A stretch of 28,766 bases of DNA from Mesostigma viride (Eukaryota > Streptophyta > Mesostigmatophyceae > Mesostigmatales > Mesostigmataceae), in assembly GCA_009746045.1 (NCBI GenBank), contig RPFO01001228.1, forward strand, positions 1 through 28,766. Reading direction: 5' to 3'. This document shows positions 8,750 to 18,874 of the stretch, one piece after another (position 1 is the first letter of the stretch; each line of letters opens with the position of its first letter). The position numbers were made by a program, and so were the translations under genes. The notes beneath the pieces were generated by a model, which was given only the letters and a program-made list of their open reading frames with translations, did not search any database and was not told the origin of the DNA.

Positions 8750-8954
8750 GACTTGAGAGGACGTGACTCGCCGCTAGCGGCCCAGAGGCCGATAGTCGAC
8801 CTTCTGGGCGCCAACCGCACCGGCCCGCGCGACGCGCCAAGACCCTTCCCCGGAGGACGCGCGAGCGGACGATTCCGACCGGGACGAACCGCCGCCGTGC
8901 GCCACGCGCAACGGACCCTTCCCCGTGAACACCGTGGAAGCTCTCCGAGCGTGA

Positions 8955-9084
8955 GATACTTGGAAATTTCGTCACGTTCGTATCGAAAATGAAATTTCTG
9001 ACAAATTTGTCAGCTCGGACAGAACCACAATGAATTTCCAGGTAAATAGGTGTACGTTTATTCCAAACAACCACAATGAATTTC
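8955..9084 (+). repeat. Junction E, first part (U2/U3)
   Basis: The module starts at 8955, with the perfect palindrome CTGACAAATTTGTCAG at 8998-9013 and the two ACCACAATGAATTTC repeats. The junction is then split by the 587-bp element and resumes at 9672 with the second module copy at 9711. Confidence 0.85.
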
Positions 9085-9671
9085 CACTACATTTCGCCGC
9101 CTAGGACACCTTTTTTAGCGGGGAATGTGGGTCGGTCAAGTAGGGGAAAACGGTGGCAGGTCTCCGAGCGTCAGATACTTGGAAATTTCGTTACGTTCGT
9201 ATCGAGAGTAGATTTCTGACAATTTTCCTCGTTCGGACAGAGCCACAGTGAATATCAGCATCCGTCCAGTACCAAAGCATGGACCTAGCAGAAATTCCGT
9301 CAGACATCTCGGAAGTAGCAATTTTTAGTATCGAGCGCACTTGCGCTAGTGTTCAGTACGAATTCGGCCTCCGTCAGGTCAGCAAGCGGCGTGGGAATAT
9401 ACTGAACTGAACAAAACGGTGGACTGTACTAAGAAATTCGTACTCAAATTTCGTCATCGGAATCGGAGGGAAATCTTCGACCAAGGACTAGAGATTTCAT
9501 CAAATTTTCAGAACTGGCCAATTGATGCCAAATGGCGCGATTCTAGATAACAAGTGTTGCTTTACTGGTATCCGACGGTGCCGAACTTCGAAATTGAATT
9601 TGTAACCCCCGCCGTATTGACGGAACCACATTCTCGCATAAATTGGGTTTCCGCGGTGGCGAAATGTAGTG
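9085..9671. mobile_element. 587-bp CACTA-ended, MITE-like insertion (only in U2)
   Basis: The perfect 14-bp terminal inverted repeats CACTACATTTCGCC (9085-9098) and GGCGAAATGTAGTG (9658-9671) bound sequence absent from the equivalent junctions U1/U2, U5/U6 and U6/U7. In those junctions AATTTC runs straight into AGCATACC. The CACTA start resembles the CACTA (EnSpm/CMC) DNA-transposon superfamily, but only one C is duplicated at the site, not the 3 bp usual for that group, so the assignment is tentative. No transposase ORF is present, so it would be non-autonomous. The interior carries its own copy of the E module (GATACTTGGAAATTTCGT at 9174, followed by TCGGACAGAGCCACAGTGAA). Confidence 0.75.
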
Positions 9672-9784
9672 CAGCATACCATTCGATACAACAATGATAT
9701 TTCGGCGTCGCATACTTGGAAATTTCGTTACGTTCGTATCGCCAGTGAAATTCTGACAAATTTTATCCTGAACTATTTCGCATC

Positions 9785-10008
9785 ATAACATGACTCCGTT
9801 GGGAGATCATCATGTAGCACTGGCTAACATATTCCCTTGCTGGATGGATGGAGGTAGGTGAAGACTTAAACCTTTTTGAATGACCTTATTTGTCTAATTG
9901 TAATTGCCTAGCACAGTCTACCTAGAGGAGGGCCCTGATTGGCACAATTGTGGCCATGTACGTAATTATGCTACATGTCGTACATGATCTCCCAACTAGT
10001 CATGTTAT
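9785..10008. repeat. Foldback / MITE-like element in block A (U3)
   Basis: This copy is 224 bp with the same arms as the U2 copy. Confidence 0.8.
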
Positions 10009-10372
10009 AATTTAATTTCATTTTAATGCTAGCATGTCTTGTTGCATGCCCTCAAAGCTAAAATTGTTTATCACATGCAGAGAGAGCCCGCACAATGAAT
10101 TTCAGCGTACCATTCATTAATTAATTATACCATGCGATATACTTTACAGATATTTCGCTGTCAAATACTTCGAAATTTGGGTACTGCTTTTTGCAAGCCA
10201 GCCATAAGGACCAAACACTCCCATGCAAACTCCCATTTTCATCATTAATTAATATTCATTGAGTGGCAATCCTTTCATTCCTTTGTTCACACATGCACCA
10301 TCCGTCATTCCCATTATTAAATTGAAAAAATTAAATCATAGCATGACTCCGTGGTGCCCACTATGACTTCAT

Positions 10373-11694
10373 GGGGGGGGCTGGCATGCTTGTGTGGGTG
10401 TGGGGGGCCTCGCATGCGTGCGTGGGTGTGGGGGGGGCTCGCATGCGTGCGTGGGTGTGGGGGGGAGTGGCATGCATGCGTGGGTGTGGTGGGGGGCTGC
10501 CATGCATGCGTGGGGTTAGGGGGTGGCTGGCACGCGTGTGTGGGTTCGTGGGGTGGCTGCCATGCGTGCGTGGGTGTGTGGGGTGGCTGGCATGTGTACG
10601 TGGGTGTGGGGGGTGGCTGGCATGCATAAGTGGGTTTGTGATGGGCTGGCATGTGTGCGTGGGTTGGTGGGGTGGCTGGCATGCATGCGTGCATGTGGGG
10701 GGTCGCTGGCATGCATGCGTGGGTTTGTGGGGTAGCTGGCATGCAGGCGTGGGTGTGGGAGGGGCTGGCATGCATGCGTGGGTGTGGGGGATGGCTGGCA
10801 TGCATGCCTGCATGTGGGGTGGGGCTGGCATGCGTGCGTGGGTGTGTGGGGGGGCTCGCATGCGTGCGTGGGTGTGTGGGGGGGCTCGCATGCGTGCGTG
10901 GGTGTGGGGGGGAGTGGCATGCATGCGTGGGTGTGGTGGGGGGCTGCCATGCATGCGTGGGGTTAGGGGGGGGCTGGCACGCGTGTGTGGGTTCGTGGGG
11001 TGGCTGCCATGCGTGCGTGGGTGTGTGGGGTGGCCGGCATGCGTACGTGGGTGTGGGGGGTGGCTGGCATGCATAAGTGGGTTTGTGATGGGCTGGCATG
11101 CGTGCGTGGGTTGGTGGGGTGGCTTGCATGCATGCGTGCATGTGGGGGGTCGCTGGCATGCATGCGTGGGTTTGTGGGGTAGCTGGCATGCGGGCGTGGG
11201 TGTGGGAGGGGCTGGCATGCATGCGTGGGTGTGGGGGGTGGCTGGCATGCATGCCTGCATGTGGGGTAGGGCTGGCATGCGTGCGTGGGTGTGGGGGGGG
11301 CTGCCATGCGTGTGTCGGGGGGCTGGCATGCGTGGGTGGTTGGCGGGGGAGTGGCATGCATGCGTGGGTGTGGTGGGGAGCTGCCATGCATGCGTGGTTT
11401 TAAGGGGGGGCTGGCACGCGTGCGTGGGTTCGTGGGGTGGCTGCCATGCGTGCGTGGGGGTGGGGGGTGGCTGGCATGCGTAAGTGGCTGTGGGGGTTGC
11501 TGGAATGCATAAGTGGGTTGTGGGGTGGCTGGCATGCGTGCGTGGGTGTGGGGGTGGCTGGCATGCGTGCGTGGATTGGTGGGGTGGCTGGCATGCATGC
11601 GGGCATGTGGGGGGTGGCTGGAATCCATGCGTGGGTTTGTGGGGTATAGCTAACATGTGTGCGTGGGTGTGGGAGGGGCTGGCATGCATGCGTT
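10373..11694 (+). repeat. G-rich 30-bp minisatellite array B (U3)
   Basis: The array is collinear with that of U2, differing mainly by one or two bases in G-run length (for example near 10404 and 10910). It ends in the same diverged right-edge copy. Confidence 0.96.
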
Positions 11695-12159
11695 GGTTGA
11701 CATGCCATGGATGAAAAACGCCAAGAAGAGTATATGGCCCCGCTGCCACCAAAAATCACCTGGTTGATCAACCAAGGGGATAGCCTGCACAGTGAGACAC
11801 AAACACAGCAGACCCAGCAAAGCAAAATTCAGGTTGTAAGCGAGTGGAGATTACTTTTGACATGCTTGATGAAGAAATATATAACACACCTTCTATTGTC
11901 ACACCTTCTATAAACAAATGGTTGATTGATCACCTTATACACCACGTAAACATGCTACCAGACGCGCTCTTCAGTCCAGTCAAAATCCACGTGCGAAGCA
12001 AGTCAGCTTACGCAGAAAGCACCATGAATGTCAGCCAGTACAGCAGTAAATGACGCCCCAAACCCGTGACCAGGCAAGCATCCAGAGGGGCTTTCACCGC
12101 CCAGTATATTCCAGAAAAAAGCATCACAGATCCTTGGGCAACGGACGTTCACACAGGAC

Positions 12160-12540
12160 ATGCGAAGGACCATGAAGATGGCGTCCTGCACGGCTAAGAA
12201 AATAAAACGCAGACCCTTGCTACGCTATGTCTTTGCTGCGACTAGGTGGATTCGGCGAAATGGAAAGAACGCAACCATGAAAATGCATCAGAAAGAGAGC
12301 AGGTACTACCCCGGTCATCGAAACAAACGCCTCACCATCGGCATCGCCGGTTACGTCCCGTGGCAAAAAATCCAGCGTTCTTTCCAATATGATGTGGCGA
12401 CAGCAGAAGCTCGTTGGCCACACCCCAAGCCTTCCACGAACAGCAAACTGATTTCACTAGGCACCCAATACGTAAAGCAGTTAAGCATGATACTACAATA
12501 CCTAAATCTACAACGACATTCCATTTCCAGGTCGCCATAG
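12160..12540 (+). CDS. Hypothetical 126-aa basic ORF (U3 copy)
   Basis: The protein is identical to that at 3424-3804, with the same low support. Confidence 0.2.
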   Translation: MRRTMKMASCTAKKIKRRPLLRYVFAATRWIRRNGKNATMKMHQKESRYYPGHRNKRLTIGIAGYVPWQKIQRSFQYDVATAEARWPHPKPSTNSKLISLGTQYVKQLSMILQYLNLQRHSISRSP

Positions 12541-12789
12541 CGACACGGACCTCTCCCACGCAGGTATCACTCCGTTGACGCACCTCCAGCTCATAAAATT
12601 TCGCACTTGCTCTTCAAACATAAAATTTTGACGTATAAAACCATGGCTGCGCATTCCCCATCCCAATTTTCTAGCCTACGTTGCCTGCCATCGCCAGCCA
12701 GCACAAGGAAAATTGCTCGCGCAGCACGTCACTTTGTTTTTCGCCCCGAGCATGCCGCACGCTTTGCCAATAATTCCCAGTTCCCACTG

Positions 12790-12915
12790 CCCAGCAAGAC
12801 TTTTTTCCATGCGATTATACCATGCGATATACTTTAGAGATATTTCGGTGGAAGATACTTGGAAATTTCGTTACGTTCGTATTTCCATTGAAAATGTGCC
12901 AAATTTCGGCCTGAA
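12790..12915 (+). repeat. 126-bp type II segment with embedded E module (U3)
   Basis: It has the same position, length and content as in U2 (8065-8190). Confidence 0.85.
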
Positions 12916-13444
12916 CTATTTCACCCCACCCTGACTGAACGCCAGTTCGGCTCTGAACCTTCCACCCGTCCTGCAAATTTGATCCATCCGTTCAGAAAAT
13001 CGCATTCCATTCACGTTGTGGCCCTAACCTCGAGCGCGTAATTCGAAACGGCGTGCACCGGTTGGTCCCCTTGTCCAAAGTGGTGCAACGGGAAACACTG
13101 AAAAGTTTGAGGAGAGATCCATTCGCCAGTAGCTTGTTTGACGTTTAAAAGAGTCAACGCGCCGTAATTCCTGAGGCCGCGCGGATTGGCGAGACGCCCC
13201 ACCTGCCCGCAAAAGTCTGAACATGTTCAGCGTTTCAGCACCCGTTCAGACTTCCTGAGACTCGATCTCCAAGGTTTGGGGATTTTCTTTGTACTACGCC
13301 GATTGGCCATCTCGCAACGGTCCTGGACGTCGTCCGCTCCCGCGCTAGGGGGCGCGGGGGACGGCCCCACCTTCGGCCTACGGCCGCGGCCAAAGTTTTC
13401 GGGCGTCATAAATCGTAGTTACTAGTAGGGGACAAGAAAAAAGT

Positions 13445-13472
13445 GGGGAGGGGGGCTATCGCCCCCCTCCCC
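13445..13472 (+). other. G/C hairpin with TATC loop (U3)
   Basis: The stem is a perfect 12 bp (13445-13456 with 13461-13472). Both the G run and the C run are 6 here, against 7 and 7 in U1 and U5. Confidence 0.6.
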
Positions 13473-13677
13473 GACTTGAGAGGACGTGACTCGCCGCTAG
13501 CGGCCCAGAGGCCGATAGTCGACCTTCTGGGCGCCAACCGCACCGGCCCGCGCGACGCGCCAAGACCCTTCCACGGAGGACGCGCGAGCGGACGACTCCG
13601 ACCGGGACGAACCGCCGCCGTGCGCCACGCGCAACGGACCCTTCCCCGTGAACACCGTGAAAGCTCTCCGAGCGTGA

Positions 13678-13770
13678 GATACTTGGAAATTTCGTCACGT
13701 TCGTATCGAAAATGAAATTTCTGACAAATTTGTCAGCTCGGACTGAACCACCATGAATTTCAGCATACCA
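13678..13770 (+). repeat. Junction E, single module copy (end of U3)
   Basis: The module starts at 13678, with the perfect palindrome CTGACAAATTTGTCAG at 13721-13736. The junction reads CGGACTGAACCACCATGAA instead of the usual CGGACAGAACCACAATGAA, then ends in an ATTGA microsatellite. Confidence 0.8.
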
Positions 13771-13774
13771 TTAG

Positions 13775-13798
13775 ATTGAATTGAATTGAATTGAATTG
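13775..13798 (+). repeat. (ATTGA)n microsatellite
   Basis: Nearly five copies of ATTGA mark the left boundary of the interruption. Confidence 0.9.
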
Positions 13799-14841
13799 TC
13801 ACATAACTCCGTTGGGAGTATATGTAGCACATAGCCCAGAGAAGGGGCATATGGCCTATCATACATTCTAGGCTACTTCATGCAAGGGTGCGTTCCAAAT
13901 ATTGTAGGCATTTTTTATGAGTTATGGCTGGGATGAGTAGGTCATCCACCAACATCTGGGTGTAGTTCGTGGCATGTTTCCCTACCCTTTTGGGAATGCC
14001 CTTGGGGCCAGGCCAGGTCAGAATATGCCGCCCTGGCCGGCCAAGCCGCTGGGGCCTGCCACACCAAAGTCCCTATATGAGTGTGCTTTGGTCCCAATAT
14101 GGACACTAAACTGTTTTAGGTTAGTTTGTGGACATTACCATGCAAGGTGCAACTGGCTCCTATTGTTAGGCGCGAGTTGGACATGATTTGAGGGCTAAAA
14201 GCTAAAATTGTTTGCTGACACAGCTAGCCCGCAACACACGTAGCATAGGTGTCACACTTCATGTAGTGTTCAAGTTGGGGCATGATGCAGACAATGTTTG
14301 TTCCAACTCTGATTTATTATAATGAGTTGTCTTGAGCACTTCATAATGAGATTAGCACAGCTCATTTTAAGACACACCACCGCATCTTTATAAAACAATC
14401 CCATCCAATTCCCAACTTCACCATGGAATGGCCATCAAATGTTAGCATGCGCACGATCGCTCATGCCCACTTCAAAATCACCTTAAGAAAGAAAGTTTTG
14501 TATTCGCTAACTTCTTTATAACCACCACCAGTATGGGGCAACCACAGGCCCTCACTGTGACCACTGTGACCACGGCAAGGGCACGCCATCACATGCAGCC
14601 ATAAATGTAGCTAACGAAGCAAGGCCAGCTGGTATCCAGGCGGCATGTTGCCACCACACACGTCTCGGTTACGGCGCGGTCACCCATCTTCATGTCCCTG
14701 CAAATATGCACCCCATAGCAACGTGTGACAAACCACAAGACCCCACGGTGCCCTTTTGCGGGATCGCAGGGCATGGCAGGGCATGTGCGTGTGTACCACC
14801 CCTACCTGCCTGCCCAACGCCCCACTCCCCATGCCCCAAGA

Positions 14842-14908
14842 TTCATGGCTCGTGCCCCAGGTCCCCTGCCCCGTCCCACCTGCCCACTGTGCCCCTGCTT
14901 GAGACTTG
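14842..14908 (+). repeat. 67-bp direct repeat, copy 1
   Basis: The segment starts TTCATGGCTCGTGCCCCAGG and matches 15238-15304 with only a couple of differences. A shorter match follows it (CACGTGCAGGTGGCTG near 14923, against CTCGTGCATGTGGCTG near 15107). Confidence 0.85.
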
Positions 14909-15126
14909 CCTCTGACCACATCACGTGCAGGTGGCTGAGGGCCTGCCCCATGCCCCAGTCCCCACGACCTGTGACTCATAGCTTCAGAAAGGCTCCCCCT
15001 GCCCCCTGCCGCCTGGACCCTGCCCCCCGCCCCCTCCCCCCTTCCCCCTGTCCCCATGCCCTCCTCCCTGTGGTGCCCCCGCTGGATGGCTTGCCAATAA
15101 TCACATCTCGTGCATGTGGCTGCCTT

Positions 15127-15182
<56 letters not shown>
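15127..15182 (+). repeat. (GCTG)14 microsatellite
   Basis: Fourteen uninterrupted GCTG tetranucleotides. They produce Ala-Gly-Trp-Leu or Ala-Ser-Gln-Pro runs in ORFs that cross them, which are not real proteins. Confidence 0.95.
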
Positions 15183-15237
15183 CCTGACCCATGCCATATA
15201 CCCCACGCCCCAAGCCTCGTGCCCCATGTCCCCAAGT

Positions 15238-15304
15238 TTCATGGCTCGTGCCCCAGGTCCCCTGCCCCGTCCCACCTGCCCACTCTGCCCCTGCTTGTGA
15301 CTTG
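15238..15304 (+). repeat. 67-bp direct repeat, copy 2
   Basis: Partner of 14842-14908. It ends 5 bp before the U4 minisatellite begins, so the minisatellite was joined to this edge. Confidence 0.85.
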
Positions 15305-15308
15305 AGTC

Positions 15309-16336
15309 TGGGCTCGCATGCGTGCGTGGGTGTGGGGGGGAGTGGCATGCATGCGTGGGTGTGGTGGGTGGCTGGCATGCATAAGTGGGGTTAGGGGGGG
15401 CTGGCACGCGTGTGTGGGTTCGTGGGGTGGCTGCCATGCGTGCGTGGGTGTGTGGGGTGGCTGGCATGCGTACGTGGGTGTGGGGGGTGGCTGGCATGCA
15501 TAAGTGGGTTTGTGATGGGCTGGCATGCGTGCGTGGGTTGGTGGGGTGGCTGGCATGCATGCGTGCATGTGGGGGGTCGCTGGCATGCATGCGTGGGTTT
15601 GTGGGGTAGCTGGCATGCAGGCGTGGGTGTGGGAGGGGCTGGCATGCATGCGTGGGTGTGGGGGGTGGCTGGCATGCATGCCTGCATGTGGGGTGGGGCT
15701 GGCATGCGTGCGTGGGTGTGGGGGGGGCTCGCATGCGTGCGTGTGTGGGGGGGCTCGCATGCGTGCGTGGGTGTGGGGGGGAGCTGCCATGCATGCGTGG
15801 GTGTGGTGGGGGGCTGCCATGCATGCGTGGGGTTAGGGGGGGGCTGGCACGCGTGTGTGGGTTGGTGGGGTGGCTGCCATGCGTGCGTGGGTGTGTGGGG
15901 TGGCTGGCATGCGTACGTGGGTGTGGGGGGTGGCTGGCATGCATAAGTGGGTTTGTGATGGGCTGGCATGCGTGCGTGGGTTGGTGGGGTAGCTGGCATG
16001 CGGGCGTGGGTGTGGGAGGGGCTGGCATGCATGCGTGGGTGTGGGGGGTGGCTGGCATGCATGCCTGCATGTGGGGTAGGGCTGGCATGCGTGCGTGGGT
16101 GTGGGGGGGGGCTGCCATGCGTGTGTCGGGGGGATGGCATGCGTGGGTGGTTGGCGGGGGAGTGGCATGCATGCGTGGGTGTGGTGGGGAGCTGCCATGC
16201 ATGCGTGGTTTTAAGGGGGGGCTGGCACGCGTGCGTGGGTTCGTGGGGTGGCTGCCATGCGTGCGTGGGGGTGGGGGGTGGCTGGCATGCGTAAGTGGCT
16301 GTGGGGGTTGCTGGAATGCATAAGTGGGTTGTGGGG
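15309..16336 (+). repeat. G-rich 30-bp minisatellite array B (U4, rearranged)
   Basis: Landmark monomers lie at 15403, 15846 and 16224 (443 and 378 bp apart). The start is a mixed monomer order (a GCATAAG monomer runs into GGGGTTAGG near 15380), and the second higher-order copy has lost about 60 bp near 15990. The right edge is deleted. Confidence 0.95.
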
Positions 16337-16777
16337 TGCCAAGAAGCGTATATGGCCCCGCTGCCACCAAAAATCACCTGGTTGATCAACCAAGGGGATA
16401 GCCTGCACAGTGAGACACAAACACAGCAGACCCAGCAAAGCAAAATTCAGGTTGTAAGCGAGTGGAGATTACTTTTGACATGCTTGATGAAGAAATATAT
16501 AACACACCTTCTATTGTCACACCTTCTATAAACAAATGGTTGATTGATCACCTTATACACCACGTAAACATGCTACCAGACGCGCTCTTCAGTCCAGTCA
16601 AAATCCACGTGCAAAGCAAGTCAGCTTACGCAGAAAGCACCATGAATGTCAGCCAGTACAGCAGTAAATGACGCCCCAAACCCGTGACCAGGCAAGCATC
16701 CAGAGGGGCTTTCACCGCCCAGTATATTCCAGAAAAAAGCATCACAGATCCTTGGGCAACGGACGTTCACACAGGAC

Positions 16778-17158
16778 ATGCGAAGGACCATGAAGATGGC
16801 GTCCTGCACGGCTAAGAAAATAAAACGCAGACCCTTGCTACGCTATGTCTTTGCTGCGACTAGGTGGATTCGGCGAAATGGAAAGAACGCAACCATGAAA
16901 ATGCATCAGAAAGAGAGCAGGTACTACCCCGGTCATCGAAACAAACGCCTCACCATCGGCATCGCCGGTTACGTCCCGTGGCAAAAAATCCAGCGTTCTT
17001 TCCAATATGATGTGGCGACAGCAGAAGCTCGTTGGCCACACCCCAAGCCTTCCACGAACAGCAAACTGATTTCACTAGGCACCCAATACGTAAAGCAGTT
17101 AAGCATGATACTACAATACCTAAATCTACAACGACATTCCATTTCCAGGTCGCCATAG
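16778..17158 (+). CDS. Hypothetical 126-aa basic ORF (U4 copy)
   Basis: The protein is identical to that at 3424-3804 even though the upstream edge of this spacer has been deleted. Confidence 0.2.
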   Translation: MRRTMKMASCTAKKIKRRPLLRYVFAATRWIRRNGKNATMKMHQKESRYYPGHRNKRLTIGIAGYVPWQKIQRSFQYDVATAEARWPHPKPSTNSKLISLGTQYVKQLSMILQYLNLQRHSISRSP

Positions 17159-17260
17159 CGACACGGACCTCTCCCACGCAGGTATCACTCCGTTGACGCA
17201 CCTCCAGCTCAGAAAATTTCGCACTTGCTCTTCAAACATAAAATTTTGACGTATAAAACC

Positions 17261-17590
17261 ATGGCTGCGCATTCCCCATCCCAATTTTCTAGCCTACGTT
17301 GCCTGCCATCGCCAGCCAGCACAAGGAAAATTGCTCGCGCAGCACGTCACTTTGTTTTTCGCCCCGAGCATGCCGCACGCTTTGCCAATAATTCCCAGTT
17401 CCCACTGCTATTTCGCCCCACCCTGACTGAACGCCAGTTCGGCTCTGAACCTTCCAACCGTCCTGCAAATTTGATCCATGCGTTCAGAAAATCGCATTCC
17501 ATTCACGTTGTGGCCGTTATTCGAGCGCGTTATTCGAAACGGCGTGCACCGGTTGGTCCCCGTCCAAAGTGGTGCAACGGGAAACTGTGA
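17261..17590 (+). CDS. Hypothetical 109-aa ATG ORF (U4, type I)
   Basis: It has the same start as 3907 in U1 but diverges after GTTGTGGCC near 17514, because U1 and U4 differ by one base in length there. It ends at 17590. Support is low. Confidence 0.15.
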   Translation: MAAHSPSQFSSLRCLPSPASTRKIARAARHFVFRPEHAARFANNSQFPLLFRPTLTERQFGSEPSNRPANLIHAFRKSHSIHVVAVIRARYSKRRAPVGPRPKWCNGKL

Positions 17591-17932
17591 AAAGTTTTAG
17601 TACAGATATTTCGCCAGTAGCTTGTTTGACGCTTAAAAAAGTCAACGTGCCGTAATTCCTGAGGCCGCGCGGATTGGCGAGACGCCCCACCTGCCCGCAA
17701 AAGTCTGAACATGTTCAGCGTTTCAGCACCCGTTCAGGAAACTCGAGAATCGATCTCCAAGGTTTGGGGATTTTCTTTGTACTACGCCGATTGGCCATCT
17801 CGCTACGGTCCTGTACGTCGTCCGCTCCCGCGCTAGGGGGCGCGGGGGACGGCCCCACCTTCGGCCTACGGCCTCGGCCAAAGTTTTCGGGCTTCATAAA
17901 TCGTAGTTACATTAGGGGACAAGAAAAAAGTG

Positions 17933-17961
17933 GGGGAGGGGGGGCTATCGCCCCCCTCCCC
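17933..17961 (+). other. G/C hairpin with TATC loop (U4)
   Basis: Arms 17933-17945 and 17950-17961, with G run 7 and C run 6. The frame here happens to stay open through the hairpin (TTG start at 17674 to 18204), unlike in the other units. Confidence 0.6.
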
Positions 17962-18166
17962 GACTTGAGAGGACGTGACTCGCCGCTAGCGGCCCAGAGG
18001 CCGATAGTCGACCTTCTGGGCGCCAACCGCACCGGCCCGCGCGACGCGCCAAGACCCTTCCACGGAGGACGCGCGAGCGGACGATTCCGACCGGGACGAA
18101 CCGCCTCCGTGCGCCACTCGCAACGGACCCTTCCCCGTGAACACCGTGAAAGCTCTCCGAGCGTGA

Positions 18167-18283
18167 GATACTTGGAAATTTCGTCACGTTCGTATCGAAA
18201 TTAAAAATTCTGACAAATTTTCAGCTCGGACTGAACCACAATGAAATAATTCTGACAAATTTTATCCTGAACTATTTCGCATC
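18167..18283 (+). repeat. Junction E, short form (U4/U5)
   Basis: It has a single module copy at 18167, then ATTCTGACAAATTTTCAGC with the 16-bp palindrome degraded, then straight into block A. U1 begins inside an equivalent junction. Confidence 0.8.
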
Positions 18284-18511
18284 ATAACATGACTCCGTTG
18301 GGAGATCATCATGTAGCACTGGCTAACATATTCCCTTGCTGGATGGATGGAGGTAGGTGAAGAATTAAACCTTTTTGAATGACCTTATTTGTCTAATTGT
18401 AATTGCCTAGCACAGTCTACCTAGAGGAGGGCCCTGATTGGCACAATTGTGGCCATGTACGTAATTATGCTACATGTCTGTCGTACATGATCTCCCAACT
18501 AGTCATGTTAT
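18284..18511. repeat. Foldback / MITE-like element in block A (U5)
   Basis: This copy is 228 bp and includes the extra TG in the right arm that is shared with U1. Confidence 0.8.
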
Positions 18512-18874
18512 AATTTAATTTCATTTTAATGCTAGCATGTCTTGTTGCATGCCCTCAAAGCTAAAATTGTTTATCACATGCAGAGAGAGCCCGCACAATG
18601 AATTTCAGCGTACCATTCATTAATTAATTATACCATGCGATATACTTTACAGATATTTCGCTGTCAAATACTTCGAAATTTGGGTACTGCTTTTTGCAAG
18701 CCAGCCATAAGGACCAAACACTCCCATGCAAACTCCCATTTTCATCATTAATTAATATTCATTGAGTGGCAATCCTTTCATTCCTTTGTTCACACATGCA
18801 CCATCCGTCATTCCCATTATTAAATTGAAAAAATTAAAACATAGCATGACTCCGTGGTGCCCACTATGACTTCA

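Larger units (their letters stand above)
6970..8954 (+). repeat. Spacer block C/D (U2, type II)
   Basis: The spacer is collinear with that of U1 apart from the 126-bp insert at 8065-8190. The palindromes are at 7036-7049 and 8492-8505, and the GC hairpin at 8721-8749. From ATG 6982 to GATACTTGG at 8955 is 1973 bp. Confidence 0.9.
4984..9710 (+). repeat. Macro-repeat unit U2 (type II)
   Basis: Block A 4984-5644, minisatellite 5645-6969, spacer 6970-8954, junction from 8955, with a private 587-bp element inserted in the junction. Type II marks are the 126-bp insert at 8065-8190, CACGTGCGAAGC near 7264, and CAGACTTCCTGAGAC near 8522. It is almost collinear with U3: from the landmark TTAAATCATAG to the spacer ATG is 1378 bp here and 1376 bp in U3. 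Block A beyond the foldback (5282-5644) has no gene. Confidence 0.95.
11695..13677 (+). repeat. Spacer block C/D (U3, type II)
   Basis: From ATG 11707 to GATACTTGG at 13678 is 1971 bp, against 1973 in U2. The palindromes are at 11761-11774 and 13217-13230. A truncated 64-codon ATG ORF lies at 12643-12837. Confidence 0.9.
9711..13770 (+). repeat. Macro-repeat unit U3 (type II)
   Basis: Block A 9711-10372, minisatellite 10373-11694, spacer 11695-13677, junction from 13678. It is a near-identical copy of U2. The junction breaks off after AGCATACCATTAG near 13774, where a diverged sequence takes over. Block A beyond the foldback (10009-10372) has no gene. Confidence 0.95.
13771..15308 (+). other. 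Interruption of the array: diverged block-A relative plus low-complexity sequence
   Basis: This segment replaces block A between U3 and U4. Its start matches block A in patches: CATAACTCCGTTGGGAG and ATGTAGCAC (about 13802-13830) match the foldback left arm, and AAGCTAAAATTGTTT with AGCCCGCA (about 14198-14235) match block A further on. The spacing between the patches is larger than in block A, and the foldback right arm is not seen. From about 14780 the sequence becomes C-rich, with a 67-bp duplication and a GCTG microsatellite. I see no gene: the ORFs are short or low-complexity. Confidence 0.65.
16337..18166 (+). repeat. Spacer block C/D (U4, type I, 5' truncated)
   Basis: The spacer begins at CCAAGAAG instead of ATGGATGAAAAACG, so the ATG of the 68-codon ORF is lost. 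One private change follows (AGAAGCGTAT for AGAAGAGTAT). The remainder matches U1 and U5. The palindromes are at 16379-16392 and 17705-17718. Confidence 0.9.
15309..18225 (+). repeat. Macro-repeat unit U4 (type I, lacks block A)
   Basis: Minisatellite 15309-16336, spacer 16337-18166, junction from 18167. It has no canonical block A on its left. About 193 bp equivalent to 21008-21199 of U5 (right edge of the minisatellite plus spacer start) are missing. Type I marks are CACGTGCAAAGC near 16606 and no 126-bp segment. Confidence 0.9.

Noticed and set aside
9085-9671. Confident assignment of the U2 insertion to the CACTA transposon superfamily
   Set aside because: The ends fit, but a 3-bp target duplication is not seen and there is no transposase, so it is reported only as CACTA-ended.
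14680-15378. 232-codon minus-strand ORF in the interruption
   Set aside because: It crosses the GCTG microsatellite and enters the minisatellite. Composition is low-complexity and there is no family signature.
17674-18204. 176-codon ORF across the GC-rich end of the U4 spacer
   Set aside because: It starts with TTG, runs through the G/C hairpin, and is open only because of the 7/6 run lengths in U4. Most other units shift frame there.
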